This document shows positions 53,116 to 61,900 of a stretch of 64,000 bases of DNA, one piece after another. Numbering within the stretch: position 1 is the stretch's first letter; every line of letters starts with the position of its first letter. A program made the translations under genes and the position numbers. The DNA comes from Paludibaculum fermentans_A (lineage in GTDB: Bacteria > Acidobacteriota > Terriglobia > Bryobacterales > Bryobacteraceae): the NCBI RefSeq assembly GCF_051172195.1, contig NZ_JBPJAQ010000001.1, positions 2,170,001 to 2,234,000 on the forward strand, given 5' to 3'. Below the pieces are notes generated by a model. It saw nothing but the letters and a program-made list of their open reading frames with translations. It had not been told where the DNA came from and ran no database searches.

Positions 53116-53165
53116 CCGGCTTCCCATGCTGGACGCCGTGGGTTCGAATCCCATCTCCCGCTCCA
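53116..53165 (+). pseudogene. 3' half of tRNA-Gly(CCC), attachment-site-like
   Basis: The anticodon arm CCGGC TTCCCAT GCTGG with anticodon CCC, variable loop ACGCC, T arm GTGGG TTCGAAT CCCAT, acceptor 3' strand CTCCCGC, discriminator T and encoded CCA are all intact. The 26 bases before it do not form a D arm, and the GCGGGAG 5' acceptor strand is missing. This is the half of a tRNA gene left when a genetic element integrates within it. An intact tRNA-Gly was not found in the window. Confidence 0.75.
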
Positions 53166-53693
53166 TATTATCAACAACTTACCTGCGTGGGCCAAGCTGA
53201 ATGTCAGTGTCCTCCACTGACCTGCAATGCCACTAAGGCGCCCGCGAAACGGCCTGGCCTTGGTCGTAGCGCGATGCTGGTAGATTCTGACGGACTGGCG
53301 CTGAGGCGGGGCCATGCCTATTTCGCTAGTGTATGGTCTCACAGCACACTTTACAGTGGTGCTTTGATCTACACGCGCGACACGCCGCAGAAGGTCGTTC
53401 TCCGTGGCCGCTAGCGGGCAACCGAACCGGCGGATTGCCTACGGACTAAGGACCAATCGAGCGGCGGTCATCCTATGGAGGCAGCCTTTCCTCAGCGGCC
53501 GTCCGTTAGCGCTCAACGAAGACGAACCCGGGCGCGAACGTAAGGCTGTAGTCTCGGCTGAGAAGGTGTCGCAGATCGCAGATGCCACGCCGCAGAGCCA
53601 TCCGGCCGCCGCAACGCAGTGGAGCGTGCGGACAATGGCTGCGCCGTAAAGCGTCAGTCCGGCCACGGTGCAACCAATTTGGGATGCTCACGG
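53166..53693. other. Intergenic region without recognised genes
   Basis: About 530 bases between the tRNA-Gly fragment and the interrupted frame at the IS630 element. No protein-like frame, RNA gene or repeat was recognised. Confidence 0.45.
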
Positions 53694-53908
53694 TTACTCC
53701 TCGGCCGTTTCGGCCTCGATCCACGCGGCAAGAGAACTCAAGGCAATGCACAGTGCCCTGCGGGGTTCGGCTGCGACCTGGGCGAGAATAGCGCCGGCGA
53801 GCTTGAATTGGCCCTCGACATTAATGTATGCAGCACCTCCGCTATCGGTGGGTACGACCAAGGCGAGGTTGGCGGCGTTCTTGACCACGAAATAGTATTC
53901 GGGATCTA
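53694..53908 (-). pseudogene. Fragment of an unidentified gene cut by IS630
   Basis: The minus-strand frame reads LDPEYYFVVKNAANLALVVP followed by an Ala-rich helical tail (AALCIALSSL-like, ending AETAEE). It looks protein-like and stops at 53694. The IS630 element interrupts it at its 5' side. Across the reconstructed target GATCTAGATC the frame meets a TGA within six codons, so the gene was probably already truncated. Function unknown. Confidence 0.4.
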
Positions 53909-54459
53909 AACGTAGCGTCCTGAATCTTTGCGCATAGCCGGCGTAGCGTGGTGTTCCCTTTGTGCCACTGGTTGAACTGGCTTTCGACATCCTCGATCAG
54001 TTCGGACAACTGGCCGGAGTAGCGGTTGTGCAGGCAACTCCGTCGAGTCAGTTTCCAGACCCGTTCGATTGGGTTCAACTCCGGGCTATAGGGCGGCAGG
54101 AAGTTGAGCGCGAAGCGTGGCGCCAGCTTTTCTCGCCAGGGTTTGTAAAGCAGAGCGTGATGGAACTTGGCGTTGTCTGAGAGGACAACCACCCTCTTCT
54201 TGCTGTTCTTGCATGCCCGCCGGAGAGACTTTAAGAAGCACCAACATGTCTTGGCGTTGAAGCGGCCTGGCTCCCTTTGGTAATGGAATCGGGCATCGGA
54301 CAGCCGGACGGCTCCGAAGTAGCCCACTTGTTTTCGTGTTGGATGATGCAGCGAAACCGGATCGCGCACCTCGGGTGGAACCCACATCCGGCAACGGGAG
54401 CCATGCTGCTGGAAGTGAACCTCGTCCAAAGCCCAGACCTCCACTGTGGGATCGGCCAT
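53842..54459 (-). CDS. IS630-family transposase, catalytic part (orfB)
   Basis: A 205-residue DDE domain. The catalytic triad is WALDEVHF (first Asp), VVVLSDNAKFHH (second Asp) and YSPELNPIERVW (Glu), the classic IS630/Tc1-mariner arrangement. Its ATG overlaps the stop of orfA (TGATG) and lies in the -1 frame, so a full transposase could arise by frameshifting near AAAGAAAAC (minus strand, about 54472-54480) or be made as two chains. The frame runs out of the element through its terminal repeat, adding about 22 residues encoded by flanking DNA. Confidence 0.88.
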   Translation of the reverse strand: MADPTVEVWALDEVHFQQHGSRCRMWVPPEVRDPVSLHHPTRKQVGYFGAVRLSDARFHYQREPGRFNAKTCWCFLKSLRRACKNSKKRVVVLSDNAKFHHALLYKPWREKLAPRFALNFLPPYSPELNPIERVWKLTRRSCLHNRYSGQLSELIEDVESQFNQWHKGNTTLRRLCAKIQDATFRSRILFRGQERRQPRLGRTHR

Positions 54460-55020
54460 CAGAGCTTGGAGTTTTCTTTATGCGCAGTCTGCAATTCGGC
54501 ATTGCCGTGGGCGATCTGGGGCCGCGGCTTCCGCAGACGGAAGCCCAAAGACTTGAACAGCCGCTGGCATTGCCGAACACCCAAATCGACGCAAAACTCC
54601 CGATGCAGATAGGCACACAACGCCTTGCCGTCCCAATGATTGGCAGTCAATCCCGCCTCTTCGGGTGGTTTCCGCAATCCCTGTCCGATGATCTTGAGGT
54701 GCTCCTCCGTCAAGCGTCGCGGCCGTCCCGAGCGGGTGCCCTCCTGAAGCCCAGCCAGACCGGCGCGTTCAAAGTCCCGAACCCAATACTCCAAAGTGGG
54801 TGGGGCGTCCCCAAGTACCGCGGCTGCTTGCCGACAGGTCATGCCCTGCGCAACAAGCAAGACAGCATGCAGACGGTGATCGTAACGGGACTCATCCGTC
54901 CGGCGGATCTCGTCCTGCAATGCCAAAACCACCATGGGCGCATCGGTGATCGTCAGTGGCCTCATACAAACATGAAATCACGTTTTTTGGTATATGCGCA
55001 AAGACTTATGACGCTTAGTT
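53909..55020 (-). mobile_element. Complete IS630-family insertion sequence
   Basis: About 1.11 kb. The ends carry imperfect inverted repeats of 27-28 bases: AACGTAGCGTCCTGAATCTT continuing to TGCGCATA at 53909-53936, and its counterpart at 54994-55020 (ending TTATGACGCTTAGT). Both sides are flanked by TA, the expected target duplication for this family; removing the element restores GATCTAGATC. The two-frame transposase occupies the interior. Apart from the frame split, the element looks intact and recently inserted. Confidence 0.85.
54459..54965 (-). CDS. IS630-family transposase, DNA-binding part (orfA)
   Basis: A 168-residue protein with the helix-turn-helix pair of IS630 transposases: HRLHAVLLVAQGMTCRQAAA with VLGDAPPTLEYWVRDFERAG, then TRSGRPRRLTEEHLKIIGQG, and the third region HWDGKALCAYLHREFCVDLG with QRLFKSLGFRLRKPRPQ. 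It binds the terminal repeats. It ends at TGA exactly where orfB begins. Confidence 0.88.
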   Translation of the reverse strand: MRPLTITDAPMVVLALQDEIRRTDESRYDHRLHAVLLVAQGMTCRQAAAVLGDAPPTLEYWVRDFERAGLAGLQEGTRSGRPRRLTEEHLKIIGQGLRKPPEEAGLTANHWDGKALCAYLHREFCVDLGVRQCQRLFKSLGFRLRKPRPQIAHGNAELQTAHKENSKL

Positions 55021-55022
55021 TA

Positions 55023-55437
55023 GATCAGGCGCTGATCAGCGGACCAAGGAGGTCGATTCCGAATCGGCGAAGTTCGCACAAAGGTGAAGTGCGAAGACAA
55101 CTAGGGGAGATAGAGGCCGATCCGGCTAGAGTGGTGGCGGGGCAGCGATACAAAGTCCCGGTTCTGGCCCTGCAAATCCCGCCCACTCTGGCCATCAACG
55201 ACTTTGTTCCGGTCGCGTATGACCCGGAGGCCAGGCGATACGAAATCAGCACCAGTACATCGCCGACTGCCCCCCAGCAGCTTGCGGGTTAAGTGGATCC
55301 GCTAATGCAAACGGTCGGATGTTCAGGAGTCATGGCGGCGGCAATCCGTTTTGTGGCCATTGAATTGCTAATCGTCTTCGGACACCTAAACAAACCAATA
55401 GGTCAACCGGTAGATAAGTTCGAGGATCTTTCTCAGG
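55023..55437. other. Upstream region of the cytochrome operon
   Basis: About 415 bases between the IS630 end and the first cytochrome gene. A plus-strand frame (VPVLALQIPPTLAINDFVPV, ending at 55292) looks moderately protein-like but has no start; it may be the tail of another interrupted gene. The operon promoter should lie here; no clear -35/-10 pair was found. Confidence 0.4.
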
Positions 55438-57312
55438 ATGTTGCGTTTCGGAGGAGCGTGGAGAGTTTTGGGACTAGTGGCCCTTCTGGGGGAGACGGTT
55501 TCCGCTCAGATGTCACCAGGCGACTTGTCGCGTGCGCACGAGTCTTTGGACAGCCCCCTGAAATGTGTATCCTGTCACGCCTTCGGTACCGGTTCGGCGC
55601 AACTGAAGTGTCTCGATTGCCATGAGGAAATCCGGCGGCGCCTTGCAGAAAAGCGAGGCTACCATGCGCGGGTCGTAAAGGGAACGGGGCCTCAGGCCGG
55701 CCAGGATTGCGCGCGTTGTCACGGTGAACACAACGGCCGGCAACACCTGCTCGTGCGGTGGCGCACGCCAAAGGCCCGTTTTGACCACAGGGAAGCAGGA
55801 TGGGCACTCGAGGGCAAACACGCCCCGCTGGCTTGCGAAAAATGCCACAACGCTTCGAAGATCACGGCTGAGGACCGGGCAGGCATGAAGCGCTCCGACC
55901 TCGGTAAGACTTACCTGGGACTTTCACCAAAGTGTACAAATTGCCATGTGGATGAGCATCATGGTGACCTGGGGCCGAACTGTGGCCGCTGCCACAGTCT
56001 TGAGACGTGGAAGACGCCGCCCCTGTTTTCGCACGACAAGTCCAGATACCCATTGACTGGTCTGCATGAAAAGGTGGCTTGCGCGCAATGCCACCGCCGT
56101 ATGCCTCCTCAAAGCGGGCATGTTCAGTATAAGAACTTCGGGTTTTTCGAAAGCTGCAAGTCGTGCCACAAGGACCCGCACGGCGGGTCGTTCGCCGGGG
56201 ACTGCCAGAAGTGCCATTCCACGAACGGTTGGAAATCGGCACGGCTGGCGGAGGGCAGCTTCGACCATGGCAAGACCGAGTTTCCGCTGAGTGGTAAGCA
56301 TTCGGCCGTGACCTGCAAGAAATGTCATAAGACCGAGAATTTCAAGGCTCCGATCGCCCATGCAAGGTGCCTGGAATGCCACCAGGACCGGCACAATGGA
56401 CAGTTCGCCGCGCGGGATAAAGGGGAGTGTGGAGCCTGCCACACGGATTCGGGTTGGAAGCCGGCCAAGTTCACGGTGAAGGAGCATGCATCGACGCGCT
56501 ATCCGCTGCTTGGACTGCATACGAAGGTCGCCTGCGCTGAGTGCCACAAAGGGACAGGGGCGGCCACCAACTATCATCCTGAGTTTGCGTCCTGCCGCAG
56601 CTGTCACAAGGATCGCCACCGCGGTCAATTTGCTGCGGCGCCACATGAGAATCGCTGTGAGGGATGCCACTCGGAGGCGGCCTGGAAACAGACACGCTTC
56701 ACGCCCGCTGACCATTTGAAATCCAGGATGCCGCTGACCGGGGCGCACATCGCCGTGGCGTGCGCGGACTGCCATAGGCGCGCGGCGAACCCGGAAGAGA
56801 CGAAGTTCCGTTTCGCGACGCTGCGATGCGTGGAGTGCCATGAGAGCCTCCACGGGGCATTGGCAGAGAAGTTCGGGGCCTGTGAGTCTTGCCACACCAC
56901 CCGGCGATGGAAGGAGACAGGGCCGTTCGACCACAGCACGACAGGGTTTCCGCTCACCGGAAAGCACCGGGGCGCTGCCTGCACGGCATGTCACAAGCCG
57001 GAGATACCCGGCGGCAAGACGCTGATCACGTTCCGGGGCACGACGCAGCAGTGCGGGGCGTGCCATGCCGATGTCCATGAGGGTCAGTTCCAAACGGCGA
57101 CGGAGCGTAAGCCGGACTGTGGACGATGCCACACTACGACCAACTGGCGCCCTACGGGATTCGACCATCAGAAGCACTCCACGTTCTCATTGGCGGGTGC
57201 ACACGAGCTGGTGCCGTGCAGAATGTGCCACGACAATCGCCGCGACGTGGGGACACGAAAGATCGTTGCCTACCGGGGGACGCCGAAGAAATGCGAGGAG
57301 TGTCATCGATGA
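55438..57312 (+). CDS. 23-heme c-type cytochrome
   Basis: A 624-residue exported protein. A signal sequence (LGLVALLGETVSAQ) is followed by 23 CxxCH heme-binding motifs by my count (for example CVSCH, CLDCH, CARCH, CEKCH) spread evenly to the very C-terminus (CEECHR). Repeating blocks contain a Phe-Asp-His element (e.g. FDHGKTEFPLSGKHSAVTC), whose extra His residues can serve as second axial ligands. The block pattern resembles that of the next gene, so the two are related. Its stop overlaps the next start (ATGA). It is probably periplasmic or surface-exposed and carries electrons. Maturation genes are not in the window. Confidence 0.92.
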   Translation: MLRFGGAWRVLGLVALLGETVSAQMSPGDLSRAHESLDSPLKCVSCHAFGTGSAQLKCLDCHEEIRRRLAEKRGYHARVVKGTGPQAGQDCARCHGEHNGRQHLLVRWRTPKARFDHREAGWALEGKHAPLACEKCHNASKITAEDRAGMKRSDLGKTYLGLSPKCTNCHVDEHHGDLGPNCGRCHSLETWKTPPLFSHDKSRYPLTGLHEKVACAQCHRRMPPQSGHVQYKNFGFFESCKSCHKDPHGGSFAGDCQKCHSTNGWKSARLAEGSFDHGKTEFPLSGKHSAVTCKKCHKTENFKAPIAHARCLECHQDRHNGQFAARDKGECGACHTDSGWKPAKFTVKEHASTRYPLLGLHTKVACAECHKGTGAATNYHPEFASCRSCHKDRHRGQFAAAPHENRCEGCHSEAAWKQTRFTPADHLKSRMPLTGAHIAVACADCHRRAANPEETKFRFATLRCVECHESLHGALAEKFGACESCHTTRRWKETGPFDHSTTGFPLTGKHRGAACTACHKPEIPGGKTLITFRGTTQQCGACHADVHEGQFQTATERKPDCGRCHTTTNWRPTGFDHQKHSTFSLAGAHELVPCRMCHDNRRDVGTRKIVAYRGTPKKCEECHR

Positions 57313-60300
57313 GAGGGCTGCGCAACATGGTTCCGCGGATGCTGGCTATCACTGCTGTGTTGTCGGCGGCGATTGCGGCCCAGACACCATCGCCTGCGCG
57401 CCGCACGGCCAATCCGCACGGCACGTTGAGGGTGGCCTGTGAGAGTTGCCATACGGCGAATGCCTGGAAGCCGATCCGGCCGATTCCGGAGTTCGACCAC
57501 AATTCACAGACCAAGTGGCCGCTCCTGGGAATGCATGAGGGCGTCCCGTGCGCTGCTTGCCACGTGAGCCGGGTCTTCAGAAACGTCAGCAAAGAGTGTT
57601 CGTCCTGCCACGCTGACATACACCGCCGGCAGTTCGGCGGCAATTGCCAGCAGTGTCATACGGTGAAGGGCTGGCGAGTGGCCGTGCAGCAGACTCGCGA
57701 GCACAACAACCGTTTCCCACTGATCGGGGCGCACGCGGCGGCGGCCTGCGATAGTTGCCACAAGAATGCGGCCGTCGGGCAGTTCAAGGGTTTGAGCACC
57801 GAGTGCGTCGCTTGCCACACAGCGGACTACGCCAAGTCAGCCAACCCGCCGCACGGCCCTTCGCGGATTCCGGTGCAGTGTGAGCAGTGCCACAGCATGG
57901 ATACCTGGGCGGGCGCGAAGTTCGATCACGGTGCGGTCACGGGTTTTGCCCTCGAGGGCGCACACACCCGTCTGGCGTGCCGTGAGTGCCACACTAACGG
58001 CCAGTGGGCAGGTACATCCACACAGTGCGTAAACTGCCATATCAAGGAATTCAACGCCACTCAGACTCCAAACCACGCACAAGCCGGGTTCCCGCGCGAC
58101 TGCGCGGTGTGCCATTCCACGGCACAGTGGAAGGGGGCGGCGTTTGATCATACGGTGCGGACCAAGTTCCCGCTAACAGGCGCGCATTTCCAGGTGCAGT
58201 GCAATTCCTGCCACGTCGGTGGACGATTCGCCGGCACGCCGCAAGCGTGCGAGGGTTGCCACTTGGAGGCGTTCAACAAGACGACGAATCCAGGACACGC
58301 CGCATCGAGCTTTACGCGTGATTGCGCTCAGTGCCACACGACAACCCAGTGGAAAGGTGCGAAGTTCGACCACAACTTGAGCCGGTTCCGTCTGACGGGT
58401 GCGCACGATAAGGCTGAGTGCGCCGGTTGTCATATCGATGGCCAATTCACCGGCACTCCGCAGAACTGCGATAGCTGCCACCTGATCAACTACACCCAAT
58501 CTGTGAATCCGGGCCACGTTGCTGCCGGGTTCCCGAAAGATTGCGCCATCTGCCATACCACCTCGCAATGGAAGGGCGCGCAGTTTGACCACTCCACGCG
58601 AACGAAGTTCGCCCTGACCGGTGCGCACGTCAATACGCAGTGCGCCCAGTGCCATGTTGATGGAACCTTCACCGCTACGCCGGCGACCTGCGAGGGTTGC
58701 CACCTGGACGCGTTCAACAAGACAACAACACCCAATCACGTGAACGCCGCATTCCCGAAGGACTGCGCCGTGTGCCATACCACGACGCAGTGGAAGGGTG
58801 CCAAGTTCGACCACAATGTCGCCACCACATTTCCTCTGACCGGCGCGCATGCGAACCAACAGTGTGCGCAGTGCCACGTGAACAACGTCTACAAGGGGAC
58901 TCAAGCGACTTGCGAAGGCTGCCATCTGGCCAGCTACACAGGCACAACGAATCCCAATCACGTGGCGGCAGGATTTTCAAAGGAATGCAGCGTCTGTCAC
59001 ACTACGGCGCAGTGGAAGGGCGCGAAATTCGATCACGCCAAGACCCGGTTTGCGCTGACAGGCGCTCACACCAATACACAGTGCGCGCTGTGTCACGTCA
59101 ACGGCAGATACGCCGGCACGGTGCTGACTTGCGAGGGATGCCACCTGGCCGACTTCACCAAGACCGTCAACCCGAACCATGTGACTGGCGGTTTCCCGAA
59201 GGACTGTACGGTTTGCCACACCACCACACTGTGGAAGGGTGCGAAGTTCGACCACAATTCAGCCACCAAGTTTCCTCTAACCGGTGCGCATGTGAATCAG
59301 CAATGCGCCCAGTGCCACGTGAACAATGTGTTCAAGGGCACCCAGGCCACGTGTGAGGGTTGCCATCTGGCGGTATACACGGGTGCGACGAATCCTAATC
59401 ACGTCTCGGCGGGATTCTCGAAGGATTGCAGCATCTGTCACACCACTGTCCAGTGGAAGGGCGCAGTCTTCGACCATGGCAAGACGAAGTTCCCCCTGAC
59501 CGGCGCGCACGGCAAGACACAATGCGCCGCGTGCCATGTAAACGGCCGGTACAGCGGAACTCCGCTGGCCTGCGAGGGTTGCCACATGCCGGACTTCAAT
59601 AAAGTAACGAGTCCCAACCATGTGACGGCGGGCTTTCCGAAGGACTGCGCCGTGTGCCACACGACGACGACTTGGAAGGGCGCCAAGTTCGACCACAATA
59701 CCGCCACGAAGTTCCCGCTGACCGGCTTCCACACGACGGTGCAGTGCGCCGCATGCCACGTGAGCAACGTCTACAAGGGCACCGCGGCTACGTGCGAGGG
59801 CTGCCATCTGCCGGCCTTCAACAAGACGACGAATCCGAATCATGTCACGGCCGGATTCCCGAAGGAGTGCGCCGTCTGCCATACCACCACCACCTGGAAG
59901 GGCGCCAAGTTCGACCACAATACCGCCACGAAGTTCCCGCTGACCGGCTTCCACACGACGGTGCAGTGCGCCGCGTGTCACGTGAACAACGTCTACAAAG
60001 GCACAGCGGCCACGTGCGAGGGCTGCCATCTGCCGGCCTTCAACAAGACGACGAATCCGAACCATGTCGCAGGCGCCTTCCCGAAGGACTGCGGCGTCTG
60101 CCATACCACCACCACCTGGAAGGGCGCCAAGTTCGACCACAATACCGCCACGAAGTTCCCGCTGACGGGCTTCCACACGACGGTGCAGTGCGCGGCTTGT
60201 CACATGAACAACGTCTACAAGGGCACGGCGGCTACCTGCGAGGGCTGCCATCTGCCGGCCTTCAATAAGACGACGAACCCGAACCATGTGGCAGGCGCCT

Positions 60301-61898
60301 TCCCGAAGGACTGCGCCGTGTGCCATACGACCACAACTTGGAAGGGCGCCAAGTTCGATCACAACGCTGCCACGAAGTTCGCGCTGACTGGCTTCCACGC
60401 TACCGTGCAGTGCACAGCGTGTCACGTGAACAACGTCTACAAAGGTACGCCCGCAACTTGCGAGGGCTGCCACCTGCCGGACTACAACAAGACGACGAAT
60501 CCGAACCACGTAACGGCTGCCTTCCCCAAGGACTGTACCGTGTGCCACACCACAACCAAGTGGAAGGGCGCCAAGTTCGACCACAACACGGCCACAAAGT
60601 ACCCGCTGACCGGCTTCCACACTACCGTGCAGTGCGCTGCCTGCCATCAGAACAACGTCTTTAAGGGTACGCCCACAACCTGCGAGGGCTGCCACTTGAC
60701 GAACTACAACGGCACCACCAACCCGAACCATGTTGCGGCCGCCTTCCCCAAGGACTGCACCGTATGCCATACAACCACAACGTGGAAGGGTGCCAAGTTC
60801 GACCACACGGCCGCCACCAAGTTCCCGCTGACTGGCTCCCACACGACTGTGCAGTGCGCGGCATGCCACAAGAACAGTGTATTCAAGGGCACTCCGACCA
60901 CCTGCGAGGGCTGTCACTTGACGAACTACAATGCCACAACCAATCCGAACCACGTGACGGCCGCCTTCCCCAAGGACTGCTCCGTGTGCCATACGACCAC
61001 GACGTGGAAGGGTGCCAAGTTCGACCATACAGCCGCCACGAAGTTCCCACTGACTGGTTTCCACACGACAGTGCAGTGCGCAGCGTGCCACAAGAATAGC
61101 GTCTACAAAGGCACGCCGATGACCTGCGAGGGCTGCCACCTGGCGAACTACAACAGCAGCACGAATCCGAACCACGTCACAGCCGGCTTCCCGAAGGATT
61201 GCGCAGTCTGTCACACGACGACAACGTGGAAGGGCGCCAAGTTCGATCACACGACCTCGACCAAGTTCCCGCTCACCGGCAAGCACGTCAGCCAGCAGTG
61301 CGGGGCATGCCACAAGAACAACGTGTACAAAGGCACACCGGCGACGTGCGACGGTTGCCATCTGGCGAGCTACAACGGCACCACGAATCCGAACCATGTC
61401 ACGGCTGGATTCCCCAAGGACTGCTCGGTATGCCACACCACCACCCAATGGAAAGGTGCCGTGTTCAATCACAACACGACGAAGTTCCCGCTGACGGGTA
61501 AGCACACCACTGTTGCCTGTGCACTCTGCCATGTTGGCGGACGTTATGCGGGTACGCCGACCGACTGCTACACCTGCCACCGCAAGGCATTTGAGACGGT
61601 GACGAATCCAAATCACGTCGCCGCGGGTTTCCCCACCACATGTGCGACCTGTCACACGACAACACAATGGTTGGGCGCGAAGGTGACACACAAGTTCCCC
61701 ATCTATACCGGCAAGCACGCCGGCAAGTGGACCACCTGCAATGACTGTCACCGCACTCCTGCAAATTACGCCGTATTCAGTTGTATCGACTGCCACGAGC
61801 ACAACAAGATCGACATGGACAAGAAGCACAACGGACGGAAGGGCTACATCTACGCCAGTCCGTCCTGCTACCAGTGCCACCCACAGGGGAAGTCCTAA
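57309..61898 (+). CDS. Giant 61-heme c-type cytochrome with tandem repeats
   Basis: A 1529-residue exported protein. After the signal sequence (MLAITAVLSAAIAAQ) I count 61 CxxCH motifs. Hemes 10-57 lie in 16 consecutive units of 73-74 residues, each with three CxxCH and the constant elements WKGAKFDHN, FPLTGFHTTVQC, YKGTxATCEGCH and NPNHV. Each unit therefore also has three extra His (FDH, TGxH, NPNHV), enough for bis-His ligation of all three hemes. Two more divergent units precede the array. The ATG at 57309 overlaps the previous stop; the open frame from 57126 is antisense-free but out of family. A multi-heme wire for long-range electron transfer is the likely role. Confidence 0.93.
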   Translation: MRGLRNMVPRMLAITAVLSAAIAAQTPSPARRTANPHGTLRVACESCHTANAWKPIRPIPEFDHNSQTKWPLLGMHEGVPCAACHVSRVFRNVSKECSSCHADIHRRQFGGNCQQCHTVKGWRVAVQQTREHNNRFPLIGAHAAAACDSCHKNAAVGQFKGLSTECVACHTADYAKSANPPHGPSRIPVQCEQCHSMDTWAGAKFDHGAVTGFALEGAHTRLACRECHTNGQWAGTSTQCVNCHIKEFNATQTPNHAQAGFPRDCAVCHSTAQWKGAAFDHTVRTKFPLTGAHFQVQCNSCHVGGRFAGTPQACEGCHLEAFNKTTNPGHAASSFTRDCAQCHTTTQWKGAKFDHNLSRFRLTGAHDKAECAGCHIDGQFTGTPQNCDSCHLINYTQSVNPGHVAAGFPKDCAICHTTSQWKGAQFDHSTRTKFALTGAHVNTQCAQCHVDGTFTATPATCEGCHLDAFNKTTTPNHVNAAFPKDCAVCHTTTQWKGAKFDHNVATTFPLTGAHANQQCAQCHVNNVYKGTQATCEGCHLASYTGTTNPNHVAAGFSKECSVCHTTAQWKGAKFDHAKTRFALTGAHTNTQCALCHVNGRYAGTVLTCEGCHLADFTKTVNPNHVTGGFPKDCTVCHTTTLWKGAKFDHNSATKFPLTGAHVNQQCAQCHVNNVFKGTQATCEGCHLAVYTGATNPNHVSAGFSKDCSICHTTVQWKGAVFDHGKTKFPLTGAHGKTQCAACHVNGRYSGTPLACEGCHMPDFNKVTSPNHVTAGFPKDCAVCHTTTTWKGAKFDHNTATKFPLTGFHTTVQCAACHVSNVYKGTAATCEGCHLPAFNKTTNPNHVTAGFPKECAVCHTTTTWKGAKFDHNTATKFPLTGFHTTVQCAACHVNNVYKGTAATCEGCHLPAFNKTTNPNHVAGAFPKDCGVCHTTTTWKGAKFDHNTATKFPLTGFHTTVQCAACHMNNVYKGTAATCEGCHLPAFNKTTNPNHVAGAFPKDCAVCHTTTTWKGAKFDHNAATKFALTGFHATVQCTACHVNNVYKGTPATCEGCHLPDYNKTTNPNHVTAAFPKDCTVCHTTTKWKGAKFDHNTATKYPLTGFHTTVQCAACHQNNVFKGTPTTCEGCHLTNYNGTTNPNHVAAAFPKDCTVCHTTTTWKGAKFDHTAATKFPLTGSHTTVQCAACHKNSVFKGTPTTCEGCHLTNYNATTNPNHVTAAFPKDCSVCHTTTTWKGAKFDHTAATKFPLTGFHTTVQCAACHKNSVYKGTPMTCEGCHLANYNSSTNPNHVTAGFPKDCAVCHTTTTWKGAKFDHTTSTKFPLTGKHVSQQCGACHKNNVYKGTPATCDGCHLASYNGTTNPNHVTAGFPKDCSVCHTTTQWKGAVFNHNTTKFPLTGKHTTVACALCHVGGRYAGTPTDCYTCHRKAFETVTNPNHVAAGFPTTCATCHTTTQWLGAKVTHKFPIYTGKHAGKWTTCNDCHRTPANYAVFSCIDCHEHNKIDMDKKHNGRKGYIYASPSCYQCHPQGKS
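58101..61640 (+). repeat. Array of 16 tandem ~221-bp units encoding three-heme modules
   Basis: Successive unit starts are about 219-222 bases apart (for example 59646, 59868 and 60090, exactly 222). Units near 59646-60530 are nearly identical at the DNA level, implying recent duplication. Outer units are more diverged. Such an array can change copy number by recombination and could be collapsed or expanded in assembly. Confidence 0.9.
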
Positions 61899-61900
61899 AA

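Noticed and set aside
58101..61640. CRISPR-like array
   Set aside because: Regular repeats are 222-bp coding units in one reading frame, not short repeats with unique spacers.
59277..61880. 867-codon open frame on the minus strand
   Set aside because: It is the antisense of the cytochrome repeats; the repeating codons keep the opposite frame open. No signal, ribosome site or family pattern.
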